A stretch of DNA of 64,000 nucleotides from Eutrigla gurnardus (Eukaryota > Chordata > Actinopteri > Perciformes > Triglidae), in NCBI GenBank assembly GCA_963514095.1, contig OY741281.1, positions 8,777,819 to 8,841,818 of the forward strand, given 5' to 3'. The first letter of the stretch is position 1, and every line of letters begins with the position of its first letter. The notes beneath the pieces were generated by a model. The model ran no database searches, had not been told where the DNA came from, and worked only from the letters and a program-made list of their open reading frames with translations. This document shows positions 46,001 to 57,500 of the stretch, piece by piece. The translations under genes and the position numbers were made by a program.

Positions 46001-47428
46001 TTCCCCAAGGCTCTTGTCTGCAGAGTCGTGCTCATACATCTTTCACTAAGTACAGCTCAGAGTCTACTGACCCCCCCTCACACACTACTGGGGGGGAGGA
46101 GCTGAAATATCTACTTTTCCCCACAAAAACAAAAACAAGAAAATGTCTCCTCATGCTGTCTGGAATCTTCTTAATGCCTGGGAGGTATTTTTTGAGATTT
46201 TATGAGAGGACAAAACAATCAACAACTGGAGTGAGAAACTGCACAGAAGTGGCTGAATACTAAAAGACAGGCTCAGATATTTCACATTAACGGCTCATTA
46301 ATTTCAGGTCCGATCAGCCACCAGTCTATTTTTCTGAAGTTCAGAATTCCGGAAAATAAAGATCTGAGAATCAGACCACTTACTTTTATATCTACAAAAG
46401 CCTGATTCAAGTGTTCAGAATTTCAAGAAATGGTGAGATATGCCGGACAGCGCTCCCCATGGAGTCTGTACTGGCGCACAGGTTGGAGGTAGCAATTTTC
46501 TTTACTTAGTTTTAATTTCAGAGCCTGTACTTTTTCAACTTTTACTTGAGTAAAAAAGTTGAGTCTTTACGACGGCAAATTAGGGCCACTGTAGGAAAAA
46601 AAAACAGAGCCGAGAGAGGTGGGCAATATTCAGAGAAAGAAAAGTCTCAAATTTGCTAGTTTTAAAGCCGCTAACACCAGATTTTTGCCGTTGCTATGAC
46701 AAGTGAAAGCTACTGCTAACATTTACCCCAATTACCCGATCAATAAACACCCATAAGATGACAATTTGGCCCATATTAAATTAACCAACAATAACCATCA
46801 ACAGCCATCACCCTAAGCTCCTGAGCAAGGCTATGTCACATGTGATGTATTAATGAGATAGATGTGGTTGCCCTTATATACTGTCGTACCTACTTGAGTA
46901 TAGAATGTCTGCATGTTTTTCAGTTCTGAATCTTGCATAGAGCTCTTTACATGAAGTGTGTCTCTTCAAGGCCAAACAAAGTCTCTAAGAACACGCAAAT
47001 TGCATGTTCCAACCAATATAGTGCCAATAACTCTATCTGGAGGAATTGTGGACATTGGAGTACTGCAGAGCATTTAAGGGGATGTAAAAAAAAAAGACCT
47101 ACATAAGCAAACAGGTCCATCAGAGAGAAGATCGGCTCTTTATTTATATTTAATCTAATTGCAGACTGTCAGACCCTGCTGCAGTAAAAATATAAGTTTT
47201 CTAAAGAGACTCCGATGCTCGGGATCACTACCACTTTAGTCCACAGGGACCACTTAAAGTCAACACAGAATTAAAGTTCCTTGTAGTTGCTCGAACCAAT
47301 TAACCGAAACACTGGACTGAAATGAATGTTTTAACACAAAAAAGGCCTCCTCGCACGACTAACAAACCAGCCCATTCTCAATCCCAGGGCGTCAAATACC
47401 GTTGAAATCTGACACTGATGCACTCTAA
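37100..47428. other. Gene-poor stretch
   Basis: No exon or RNA gene recognised. There is a short GT run at about 42117-42136, a GA run at about 45063-45077, a C10 run near 45521, a string near 46526-46565 (acttttacttgagtaaaaaa) of a type common in teleost repeats, and a dispersed repeat copy at 47100-47310. Several AT-rich blocks with TAAT/ATTA cores (41510-41890, 44220-44560) look low in repeats and could be regulatory. Confidence 0.5.
47100..47310 (+). repeat. Dispersed repeat, copy 2
   Basis: Related to 25330-25590 and in the same orientation: tcagagagaagatcgg, gcagactgtcagaccctgct, then cgggatcactaccactttag and ttaaagttccttgtagttgc. Diverged and missing parts relative to copy 1. Confidence 0.6.
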
Positions 47429-48014
47429 AGGCTTGATTATGCTTCCGCGTAGTGATAACGCAACGGCAACGCAACGGCCACGCAGTTGCTTGGAGACCGT
47501 GATGGTTCTGCGTTGGGTTTACGTGTCGAAATGCAATTCAATGCCACACCGGGAAAGGGCGCTATGTTTTTGTAAAGACTGACCGACCGACCGAGACTCT
47601 TGGCGTATATCGTCGTTAGCCTCGTTATAGCGTATTTGTTTACTTTCCGGCTTTAAACGTCCACAATTTTTCAGAACTTGGTGTTTTATTTCTTTGTGCA
47701 AAAGCGAGACGGTGCAAACAATAAAACGAGGTGAAAACAATAAAAGTAGCCTTTTAAAAGTTTAAATGGCGGTGTTTATGAGTGGAAACCGGATAGCGGT
47801 CTCCAGCGGATGTAGTTAGCGGACCAATCACAGCCGATGCCGCTGCGTTGGTGTTGCGTTGCTGTTGCGTTGCTGTTGCGTCGCCTCGACGCGCGTCTAG
47901 GATTTTTGGGAGGCACACGTCAGGCCCTTGCGTTGACGTAAGGGGGGTCCGCAAGGACGTAAGGGGTCCGCAAGCCCCCTTGCGTTGTGTCGACGCGGAA
48001 GCATAATCCAGCCT
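47429..48014. mobile_element. 586-bp MITE with terminal inverted repeats and TAA target duplication
   Basis: The left end aggcttgattatgcttccgc and the reverse complement of the right end aggctggattatgcttccgc differ by one base in 20. Both ends are flanked by TAA (47426-47428 and 48015-48017), a three-base duplication of the TWA type produced by PIF/Harbinger transposases. Subterminal sequence is also inverted: repeated cgcaacggc on the left against gttgcgttgctgttgcg on the right. It has no transposase, so it would depend on an autonomous element elsewhere. The superfamily is inferred only from the target duplication. Its CpG content is far above the flanks, which suggests a fairly recent insertion. 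Confidence 0.85.
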
Positions 48015-48049
48015 TAAGTAACTACAATGCAAACATATCTGCTCAAACT

Positions 48050-48095
48050 CACACTGGACTTTCAACCAGGAGACCTGTGTTTGTGTTCCAAACGT
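48050..48095 (-). repeat. Dispersed repeat fragment (family B, copy 2, reversed)
   Basis: On the minus strand reads aacacaaacacaggtctcct followed by ggttgaaagtccagtg, matching the copies at 31527-31611 and 56858-56943. It begins 33 bases beyond the MITE. Confidence 0.55.
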
Positions 48096-51000
48096 GTTGC
48101 TGACTGATTTTCAAGTGAGTTTAGTGATGTTAAGTTTTTCTTAGGTGCTTATTTTAGCTCAACCACGATCCCAAACCTAATGGAATGACAATGTTCGCTG
48201 TTTCCTCGAGTCCTTAAAATCAGCTGTAGATCAGTTGCAACGAGGACAGTGACGTGGCAGCCACTCTCAGCCCTGATCCGAAGAATTCCAATCTCAAGAA
48301 AATCATATTTCATTATCATCTCAGTGAATGCCACCACCCTCATTTGATTGATTTACATTGATCGCAACATATTTCTATGACAGTACCAACGCTTTTTTTT
48401 TTTGCCTGCTGAATTCGGTGGCAGGGTTGCTGTGCGGTTAGAGAAGTTGTACCCTAAGCAGAAACAGTCTGTTCCCTGCAAACAGCCACAACATGCATAA
48501 ACAAGCGTGTTTGCTGTCAAAGTGTCCGGAAGGAAACCGGTGAACTTGAACGCAGCGTGCTCACTTACTGCAAGTTGCCCAGCTAAATGTCTACAGTGTC
48601 TACAACTCAAATGACCTGGAAGTTCTTAGGTGGTTTAACTTGTCCTTATCATTACAGAATCTTTTTTTTCTGTACCCACTAACAGCATGTCACTGCATAC
48701 AAATGTGTTATGCATCATATCATAAGCACCTGTACTACCTCTGCAGTTCCCCTGACACCCAGCTGTGTAAAGAGCACTGACTTGGTGCTACTGGTGCTGA
48801 TAGAGGAATCCACTCACATTCTGGCCCTCATATGTGTTGAAGTTGAACTTGAAAAAGAACACGTTACTATGGAAATGGAGCCCAGTGTTCCCTTTAGGAG
48901 TGGTTCCTTGACATTCGGTCAGCCAGTGTTATAATTACGCTCCCAGTCTGTCCATTAGGTGCAGCCACAGGCCGTAATTTCACACTCATACTCTTTCAGT
49001 TCGTTTGTCCGCGGGTTTCAATCATCCACTCAGAGCTGTGCACTTCACATTTTGACAGGGTTGAACTCCTCTGAACTTTAACTTATTATTAAAACTTAAC
49101 TTATCTCATTAGCATGGGGGAATTTGTTGAGAAGATGGGGGAATGGAGAAGAGATTATTAAATTAAAGAGACATATGTTAACATTTGGTTTATTTAAGAA
49201 AAATGCAAAAAAGCAAAATATTGGCTAGTTTAGCTTTCAGCATTGCTGTGCCTGAGGCTGACAGAGCTGCTAGTGTGACTGTAGGTTGTTAGCTCTCAGA
49301 CTGCAGAACACATAATACAGCTTTTATATTATGCTACCACTATTACCACGTTATTTTTCCTTTTGTTAATTCAAGTTAGATACACAGCGTATATATTGAA
49401 ATTGGGGTTGGAATTCCGTTAGATAATTGCATCAATAACTACCAACCTGTCAATCTCATCAACGCTCATGTTTTGGGGCAACATTTATGAAAAAAAAAGT
49501 ATCACATGATCATAGGTTCCTCTTTTAAAAGTTCCCAGGTGTAGCTTTAATGAACAAGAACAGATTTTACGATGAGAATCGTAATTTTAAATACAAATAT
49601 TTTTTTCTAACACTAACCACCATAAGAAAAGTTAGTAGCTGCAAAAGTACCACCTTCATTTTGTGTTTGTTTCATAAAACAGTTTAAGGGGTCAAGTTCT
49701 ATTAAGGACCCTACAAAGACTATATCAAGTTGTGTGTTGCATTGCACACACAGTGCTTCTGATCGTTTATCTCAGTGTGGGCTAATTTGCTCATAAAATG
49801 TTTAAAACAGAGTTAATTGCTTGGAGATAAAATTTTAATGATCTCCAATGCATTCACAATTTCCCACAGGATTAAAAGTGGCATGTTTACGAAGAGCTTT
49901 GCCTGTATTCTTTACTTCAAGCGTTTTGTACCCCGTCCGGTGTGCTTCATGCACCTCCACCCAGCAGAGTCTGGTCTAACTCATCCTCACACAAACTCAT
50001 AACTGTGGGAATACTCACATGCATCTTATCTTTAGCTGTTTACGCTCGCATCCTGTCCTCGCCGTAAATCTGCTCAAGCGTGCGCAAAAGTACAATCCCT
50101 GTAAATATTAACTGTATTTAACAGGATGGAAAGCAATTACAAGCGGTGGCCGAATTACACCGCAATGACGAGTGAGACAAAGGAGGACATCGCAAGGATG
50201 CTTGTAATAAAGACTTAACAAGCTGTTTTGCCTGCAACGCGCACATTCTCTCAACAGGGGACGGCTTCGCACGTCCGCTCGGGAGGACAGATCGGTGGAC
50301 AAATTCCACCCAGCGAGCGCGCGGGAGCTCGCTGCTCACGCCAGTCTTTTACTTAACGCCGCAGCAATCATACAGCTAGACACGCTGGATTTGACCTGAC
50401 AAAGGAGGCTTATTACCCTTCCATAATTGGAAATGCCTAGCAAGGAGGGGGCACAACATCATGATTCCATTTACAATATTTACAACTCAATAAACATTCG
50501 TTTCATCCTCTGTCCTTCATGCCTGTGAATTCTAGATAACGCAGAGGTTAAAGAGAACACTAAATATAAATTGGCTCAAAGCGGAGCATATGGAAGTGAG
50601 GACTGAAGGATCCCTTTGAGATTGCCACTGCTTTACCTCCGCATTACTGCCAAATGATATTGGGTGTGAGGCTTGAATTAGCACTGAAATCAGGCGTGGG
50701 ATACAATCAGGCTTTTGAGGGTCTTGTGGACTTGGTTGGAATATCCGTGGACTGCTTACTGACGCAGGAACCAGTTGAACACAGGCCATGTGCTTAATGC
50801 TTGTTATCCTACAAGGACTGATGCCATTTGCTTCTCCCTGATACAGCTCAGGCACGTTGTACTGTGGGGCTGTGGGAGTTTACCAAAGGGAAAATCCACC
50901 TCGGTACACTTTAATGCTGTTAGGCAGACAACTGTAACAGATGGATTTTGGATTTATGGTGTCCGTTTTGGGGTTGATTATGTTTCATTCTATCTTTGAC

Positions 51001-54000
51001 GTAACTGGCTGCACATACGCATCAAAAAATGTGCTACACGATGTTACGTTAGGGGGGGGGAAAGTATGCAGCCCATTTACTTAAAGCTAAATGAATTTAA
51101 TCAATAATGCATGCATGTCATACCCCTTTTTAGCCCTTTCCCTTTTTTTCCAGTCTGCCTCTACACTTCATCTATACCCAAAAGTAACTACAAATCAATA
51201 TTGTTACCAACACTAGATGTCAAATAGATACAACTGAACTATATTTCCTTCTGAAATTTCTAGTAGTAGAAATAAGCTATTTTCCAGCATTGGTAGCTTC
51301 CATTAGCATCACTGCAAAAACTATACAAGAATTGCATGGAAATAAAAGACAAAGAAGTAACAATTCCCAAACCCTTCATTACCATCAACAGAGCAGAATT
51401 GCAACACAGCCAATAAATCCATTAGTGAATCCCAACGCTCAGTCTGCCGGTCCTCCATTTTCTCTGCAATCACTTAAAATAGTCATTTACTGCATTGTAT
51501 CAGGTTTTATAAGATCTATTTCTATATCACTGATTGACCATTTCCTTGTGTCCGTTTCATTTTGTATGTTCATGTGGATTGATAGAATTAGTCTTTGTCA
51601 CACATGCCAGAGCACGTACGCTTACATACTTACCTCATTCTCATTTTATATTTAGATTTTTGAAAAGAAGAAACACAAATCTCCTTTCTGAAATGAAAAA
51701 CAACCTGGGAAAAATTACTTTTAGTATTCATGTAAATTATTATTATTGTTGTTATTATGCTTTTTTGTATCATTATTATATTTGTATTATTATCATTACT
51801 ATAATTATTAAAGGTTTTTTTCCGTCTTTGTTGTCCACTTTGTTGTATCTTGTGTTTTATATTTTCTCTTTGTATCGCAATTAGAATCTGAAATCAGAAT
51901 CACTGCAACATGGTTTCAAATGGAAAACTATAACAAAGAGGTACACATTAGTTTGAACATGGTTCCTTGTGGGGAGGTGAGCTATTTTTTGTCACTTCTT
52001 TTGTTGAGTGCAGTGTCTATTTCTCAATGACAACATGAAGCTCGTGTTTGATCCGTGACTTTATTTATTCCCGCTAAAGTGTCCTTGCAGCATGCGTGTC
52101 TACCTCGCATCGATATGCTCCCGGGGACCACTCGCGCCAGTTTCCAACAGTCTGTCTCCGCTTGGCATACAGCATACTGTAGATAACTTCTGAAAAAACA
52201 TTGATTGAAGTGCACTAATACTTATAAATTAACCATCTGCCGTTGAAGCAGTGCCAGAGAGGACGACGCGCACACACAAACACAATTTTCTTCCTTGGTT
52301 GTAATCCGATGTCTACAGTGAACTCCCAGTGAGGGCTTGGTGGGTGCTAACAGACCTGCTGCTTCTACAGTGTATTAGCCTTGATGAGGATGCAGCGTTG
52401 TGTAGAAATGAGGGGCTTCTGCTGTGGAGGTTGTACACTACATTAGCATCTGCTGGGCCATACGATAGGAGATAAATCTGCAACAGGCGTGATGCATCTT
52501 CATTAAAATCGCCACTTACTACCTCTCACCCTAAACTGCCAAACTGACTCTGTAGCCAGATGCTGTGTTTAAGCTTTGTTTTTGGTGATTTTAGGAAAAG
52601 AAAAAAGAAGAAGAAGGGGGGGTTGACATGGACAAGTGAGAAAGGCTCCATTTAGGAGAGCGTTTCATGCCACTGCCGGGTAGATTTAGACATCAATCTT
52701 GGTTAAACAATTATATGCTAAGATGGTCATTTGCAAAAAGCTTAATGACACCCCACGAAACAACTCCAGAAAAGGCACCTGCAGCTGTGATGCATAAGTA
52801 ACCAGTTTGGACAATTCTTCCTCACTATTACTCTGTCAACTTAAATCAGTACACTTTGGTCTCGCTTCATCAATGGAGGTTTCCCATTCCAGACACTGAA
52901 CACGGTGTTAAAATGTTATAATAAAAAGATAATATTTTGTTACATTTTTTGTTGTGATAAAAGGCCACTGATGGAAATTAGCATTAAGGCTTTTATACGC
53001 CAGAGGCTTGATTGATGAAGAAAATGCGTAAAACTGAAAATAGTATGTGTCCTGTGCTTTTATTGTGAAATGTAAGGTCAGGACAAGTGGATCGAATCCA
53101 GTAGCCTATATCTGATGAAAAGACAGACTCAATTAGATAGATTAAAGAAGCTGAGATCACCTGGTGAGGTTGGTGGGGAGTTGGACCTGATCAAGGAAAA
53201 TCCCTGTTGTCAGATGATTTTCTTCAGAGGAAGCCATCTTTATGAAGAACACCCACCATCTCCTTCTGATCACTCTGCATCTCTCAATTGACATTTCCTC
53301 TACGCGTCGGAATGATTAATGCACCCTGGCATTCATTTCATGCGACCAGAGAAGGTCACTGGTATTTGTCGCTGGACTCAAAGATTAGCTCTAACCTTAG
53401 CAAAACATAAAGGGGATGACATTTGCCAAACAAGACAGCCATAGATCCTGAACTCCAAACCTGTGCTTATTCGTCTTCAACTGAGGAGTTCAAAATGAGA
53501 TGACAGTATAATTAGAATAATAATTAAAAACATAGGGAGGAAGCTAAATATTGAACTTGCATTCATCAGGTAGCAAGATATGTATAAGTGTAGTTAATAT
53601 TAACTGCCGAAGGTCATAATATGTGTGTGGTTGTCAGCTTGAGTGCTAGTGTAAAAAAGAAAAGAAGATTAAAACAGCTTTCAGGACCCACTGAATCACT
53701 GGTGTGTTAAACAGAACCTCTTGTTATTTCTGTCATTTATTAAACTTTTACTTATCTTTTACTATCTTATTTAAATGAAAATACCAATTCCAAAATAAAC
53801 TCCCAAAGTAATAAAACAAAGCCACATTTCTCACTTATGCCTAAAAGCAATTGGTGACTACATATTTCTTTGCTTGAAAGAAGTTTAGTTGTTAAGTTGA
53901 CGATTGTGGATTGACTGAACGACAATTACCAGGGGACTTTTCTATTTCCCAGTGTGTACACCCTTGACTCCTTTCCGAGACTCCTCTTGAGCAGAGCAGG

Positions 54001-54130
54001 TCGATCTAAAGCGAGATCAATTAAATGGAAGGAAGGAAGGAAATAAAAGGAATTGGGCCTCTTTTCAAGATGGATCACACAAATACATTTCTGCATCATA
54101 ACCCCCCCCCCCAAAAAAAAAAATTAAAAT
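48096..54130. other. Gene-poor stretch
   Basis: No exon recognised with support. A minus-strand frame around 48770-48870 has a protein-like run (NVFFFKFNFNTYEGQNVSGF) but meets a stop soon after and has no visible splice context, so it is not annotated. A C10-A11 tract occurs at 54102-54122. The rest is unique AT-rich sequence. Confidence 0.5.
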
Positions 54131-54390
54131 TAATAAAATAAACAGTACTCATTGCTTATTTGTATGTACTAGCACTAGCTTTAGCATTTTGCGCTTTGTA
54201 TCTTAGCACTTATCTCTGTTTTATAACTGCTGTGGGTTAACATAGCAATTAGGTGTGCTTGAAACTTGTTCTTGTAAAATCCTTACTGTACTGATAGCGA
54301 TATACTTTTGCACTTTCTATCAACAAATGTACTCATTGTATGTTGCTTTGGATAAAAGCCTCTGCTAAATGCCCTAAATGTAAATGAGTC
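54130..54390 (+). repeat. Teleost interspersed repeat ending in the GGATAAAAGC...TGCTAAATG motif
   Basis: The 3' part reads gtactcattgtatgttgctt, then tggataaaagcctctgctaa and atgccctaaatgtaaatg. This is the well-known tail of an abundant teleost SINE-like repeat. The start is not sharply defined, and the family is not assigned. Confidence 0.65.
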
Positions 54391-54454
54391 ACAAGATCAC
54401 GCAAGAATCGCGGGATCACAAGAAAAGCTACTAGCAGCTATGGGCGGGGTTTAG

Positions 54455-54458
<4 letters not shown>

Positions 54459-54501
<43 letters not shown>
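54459..54501. repeat. (GT)21 microsatellite
   Basis: Forty-three bases of uninterrupted GT. Confidence 0.97.
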
Positions 54502-54502
<1 letters not shown>

Positions 54503-57500
54503 CACGACACACAGTCATACAAAAGTTAATACAGGATGACTTAAAAGGAAATCTCAGAAAGAAACAGAGCTGTAACTAATAACATTGACAATAATGGCGG
54601 CCTTCCTTTCAGGTGCCTCCGTGCATTGTGCATGCTAGCTTACCCGCGTGGCTCGCTAGACACTTAGAAGAATGCTGCCATCACTAATGTTATTAGTCAC
54701 ACCTGTGCTTTTTCCTGCTGGAGGGTTCCTCACCATCCGCTCGAGAAAGTGTGAAGAAATGTGGAGGGTGAAGTTAGTTAGCGGACGTGTTCTTTATCAA
54801 ATTTTCTTTTCCACGAGTCCCTTCTGACTCTAATCATCCCCACATACCTCAGCGGCATGTGATTGGATATGTTCACAGACCTCACACGCGGTTCAACATA
54901 TCAATAAGCCACGTGGGGGGAATGATTTCCCAAAAATCGATAATCTTTAACGCACACATAACGGTGGTGGCGCGAGAACGATTGAGATTGCTCGTGACTG
55001 ACGCGAACAAGGTCACACACGCCCTCAACCTGCTCAAACACGCTCCAGATCCATCATATTAAATTCAATAAAAGGCTTTCACAATTTAGCTGTATTTGCG
55101 AGCGAGGGTCTCGGAGACCGGGAAGAAGGTTCAAGTGCAGTTCAAGTTCAAAGGCTCATCTTTCATCCCGTGACGCCGAGGGGACGCGTTCGCACGCTGC
55201 CGCAACAATGATCTGTCGCCGCTAATGAGTGATGAGTGGTGATATACCTACGCCCCGGTGCTGTGTTAAACAAATCACTTCATAATCCAGTCCTAGAATA
55301 TTCTCCATTATGACACGGATACTCATATTTATGATTCGGAGAAAATGACTCTCGAGCTAATTACTATTTGGTTGCTGGAGGGAGAATTATTATTAATTTT
55401 TTGAAAGAGCATTTATTTGAATTATATTAAAACACACTGTCTGTTTTTATTTCTTTAACTGAAGTTTTTACCAAAGTGAAATGTTTTTCTCTAAAATATT
55501 ACAACTCGAAGATGTCGGAAGCGACTATTAAACATTATGCGCAAGCTGGACTTTTTTAATTAACACATTAATTCATCTTTATTTCGTTTGGACGTGTAGT
55601 ATTTTGCAATAGCCTACATATTCTGCATGAAAAGTATATTTCATGGATGCAGCAGCTTAGCCATTTTGTGCGAATGCTTTTCAAAGGCAGTGGGAGAGAC
55701 GAAGAATGGCTGTGCTTGTAAATGTGCCAGATTTAGCCACACAGGCTAATTTTTCATCTGCAGTCCCTGAACATTGTAAAGAGGGCAACATTACAAATGC
55801 AAATATGATAATCATCTGGCAACGCTGGCCAGCAGAGATTAGCAGGCAACGGGGTTAGCTTGAGCCAAGTGTTGCTGACTGAATTAAAATTGTTCCACCA
55901 GTTGGGACCGATTGTTTCAGTCTGAGAATATAACACATCACTATTAAATAATAACAATTATTATAATAAACAATATATTGACAAAAATGCTTTACTGTGC
56001 CTTTTATGGGGAAGGGTATTTACCTTCCAGCTAATGTGCGTATGTATGCAAGAGAGAGAGGGGGGGAGCAGCGCTGTAATCCGATCATGTGTATCATGTT
56101 TTCATTTAACACAAACATCTAGCAAATGCCATACAAGAAAAACCAGACATTAAAAATGCTCAATCTGCGTACTTATTCCGTAAAGGTTAACACGACTTTA
56201 TTCGAGGAGGCGACGAGACGTAACACAGATTCTGCTTTTATTAGACGAAGACACCTGTGTTAGGTTATCAACAGTAAATTTATTCAATCTGTGAGATTTC
56301 ATAACGGTAAACAGAAGTGACCTTACAGCAGCTCCCATGGCAAATTGAGCTTAATACATCTCAGATAAAGTTGCGAGTGCAGTTAGTAACTCGGGACATT
56401 AGAATGCCAACGATGCACCGGGGCAATCTCAGGGAAGAGTGTCGCTATCAAGAAAAACACGGCTCAAGCGGCAATCATAGCCGTGTCGCTTTCTCTGTCG
56501 ACACCTTCGGCAAGAAGCCGGAGCGGTGTTTTCATACAGGGCTCATTGTTTTTATCCAAAGTTCAATTGTTCCATCCGCCCTCAACTCAAGCACTCTGCT
56601 TTTCCACATTTGTTTTGTGGATGTATGAAGTGGACTGAATGGCGTGTTCCAAGATGGTCAGGGGACAATGTTGTAGGATTATAGTTTGATACTTTTATCA
56701 GACATAATGGCTCAAGTTGTGATCATACATTTTTGATTTCCCCCCCCCTGATTAATCACTAAAAGGCACTCCATGACACAGCTCCTACCTACACTCTATG
56801 CTACTAATCCCTTACACCACAGAGCATACATTTAGGTCACGTAACGGGACGTAATTTTGGGATGTAAAGTAAGATATGTCAACTTTGACTTTTGATTTAA
56901 TTTGAGACACAAACGGCTGTCTCCTGAGTGAAAGTCCTGTGTATTTGTTTGAACCAACCATGCACTCAAACCTCCTCTCTATGCGGACTCTCGCAGACTA
57001 CGATCAACGTATCTGTGAAACGTTATGGACAAATGTAATTTGGGATCAAATTCCTCTTCCTCTTTTTTTGTCAAAACTAAATGTCACCAACAAAAGTACC
57101 TTGAATGAAGTTTGTCTTATTTGTGATGAGGGCTCAATGAACAGTGACAATAAATTAATATCCAAAAGTAGATACAGAAATGTGCTACAACTGACACAAA
57201 GTACTTCTTGAGGTGGTACGAGTTGATGTAGGGGAACGGGGTCGCAGACAACAGCTGTAGGAGTTCCCAGTTGAAAGTGATGCCTGTCAGTGTATTATCT
57301 ACCCCACAGATGAAATCATTTATCCCATTATCTTCACTCATCCAACCAAATGTTCTGCCTTTAATCACTTCTGCAACAGAGGGAAGAAGAAATCAGATGC
57401 AGAGGAATATTGTCCTCATTAACCTTTCGAATCAGCCTCCACTGGAAAGACAGACTGCCAACCAGACTTGCTGAATTAAAAATCTGTTTACTTGGACTAA

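Noticed and set aside
48710..48934. Plus-strand frame and an opposing protein-like minus frame
   Set aside because: Neither has splice borders or a recognisable family, and the minus frame stops within about 25 codons of its protein-like run.
53080..53105. ggatcgaatcca, resembling a tRNA B-box
   Set aside because: No A-box or foldable cloverleaf at the right distance.
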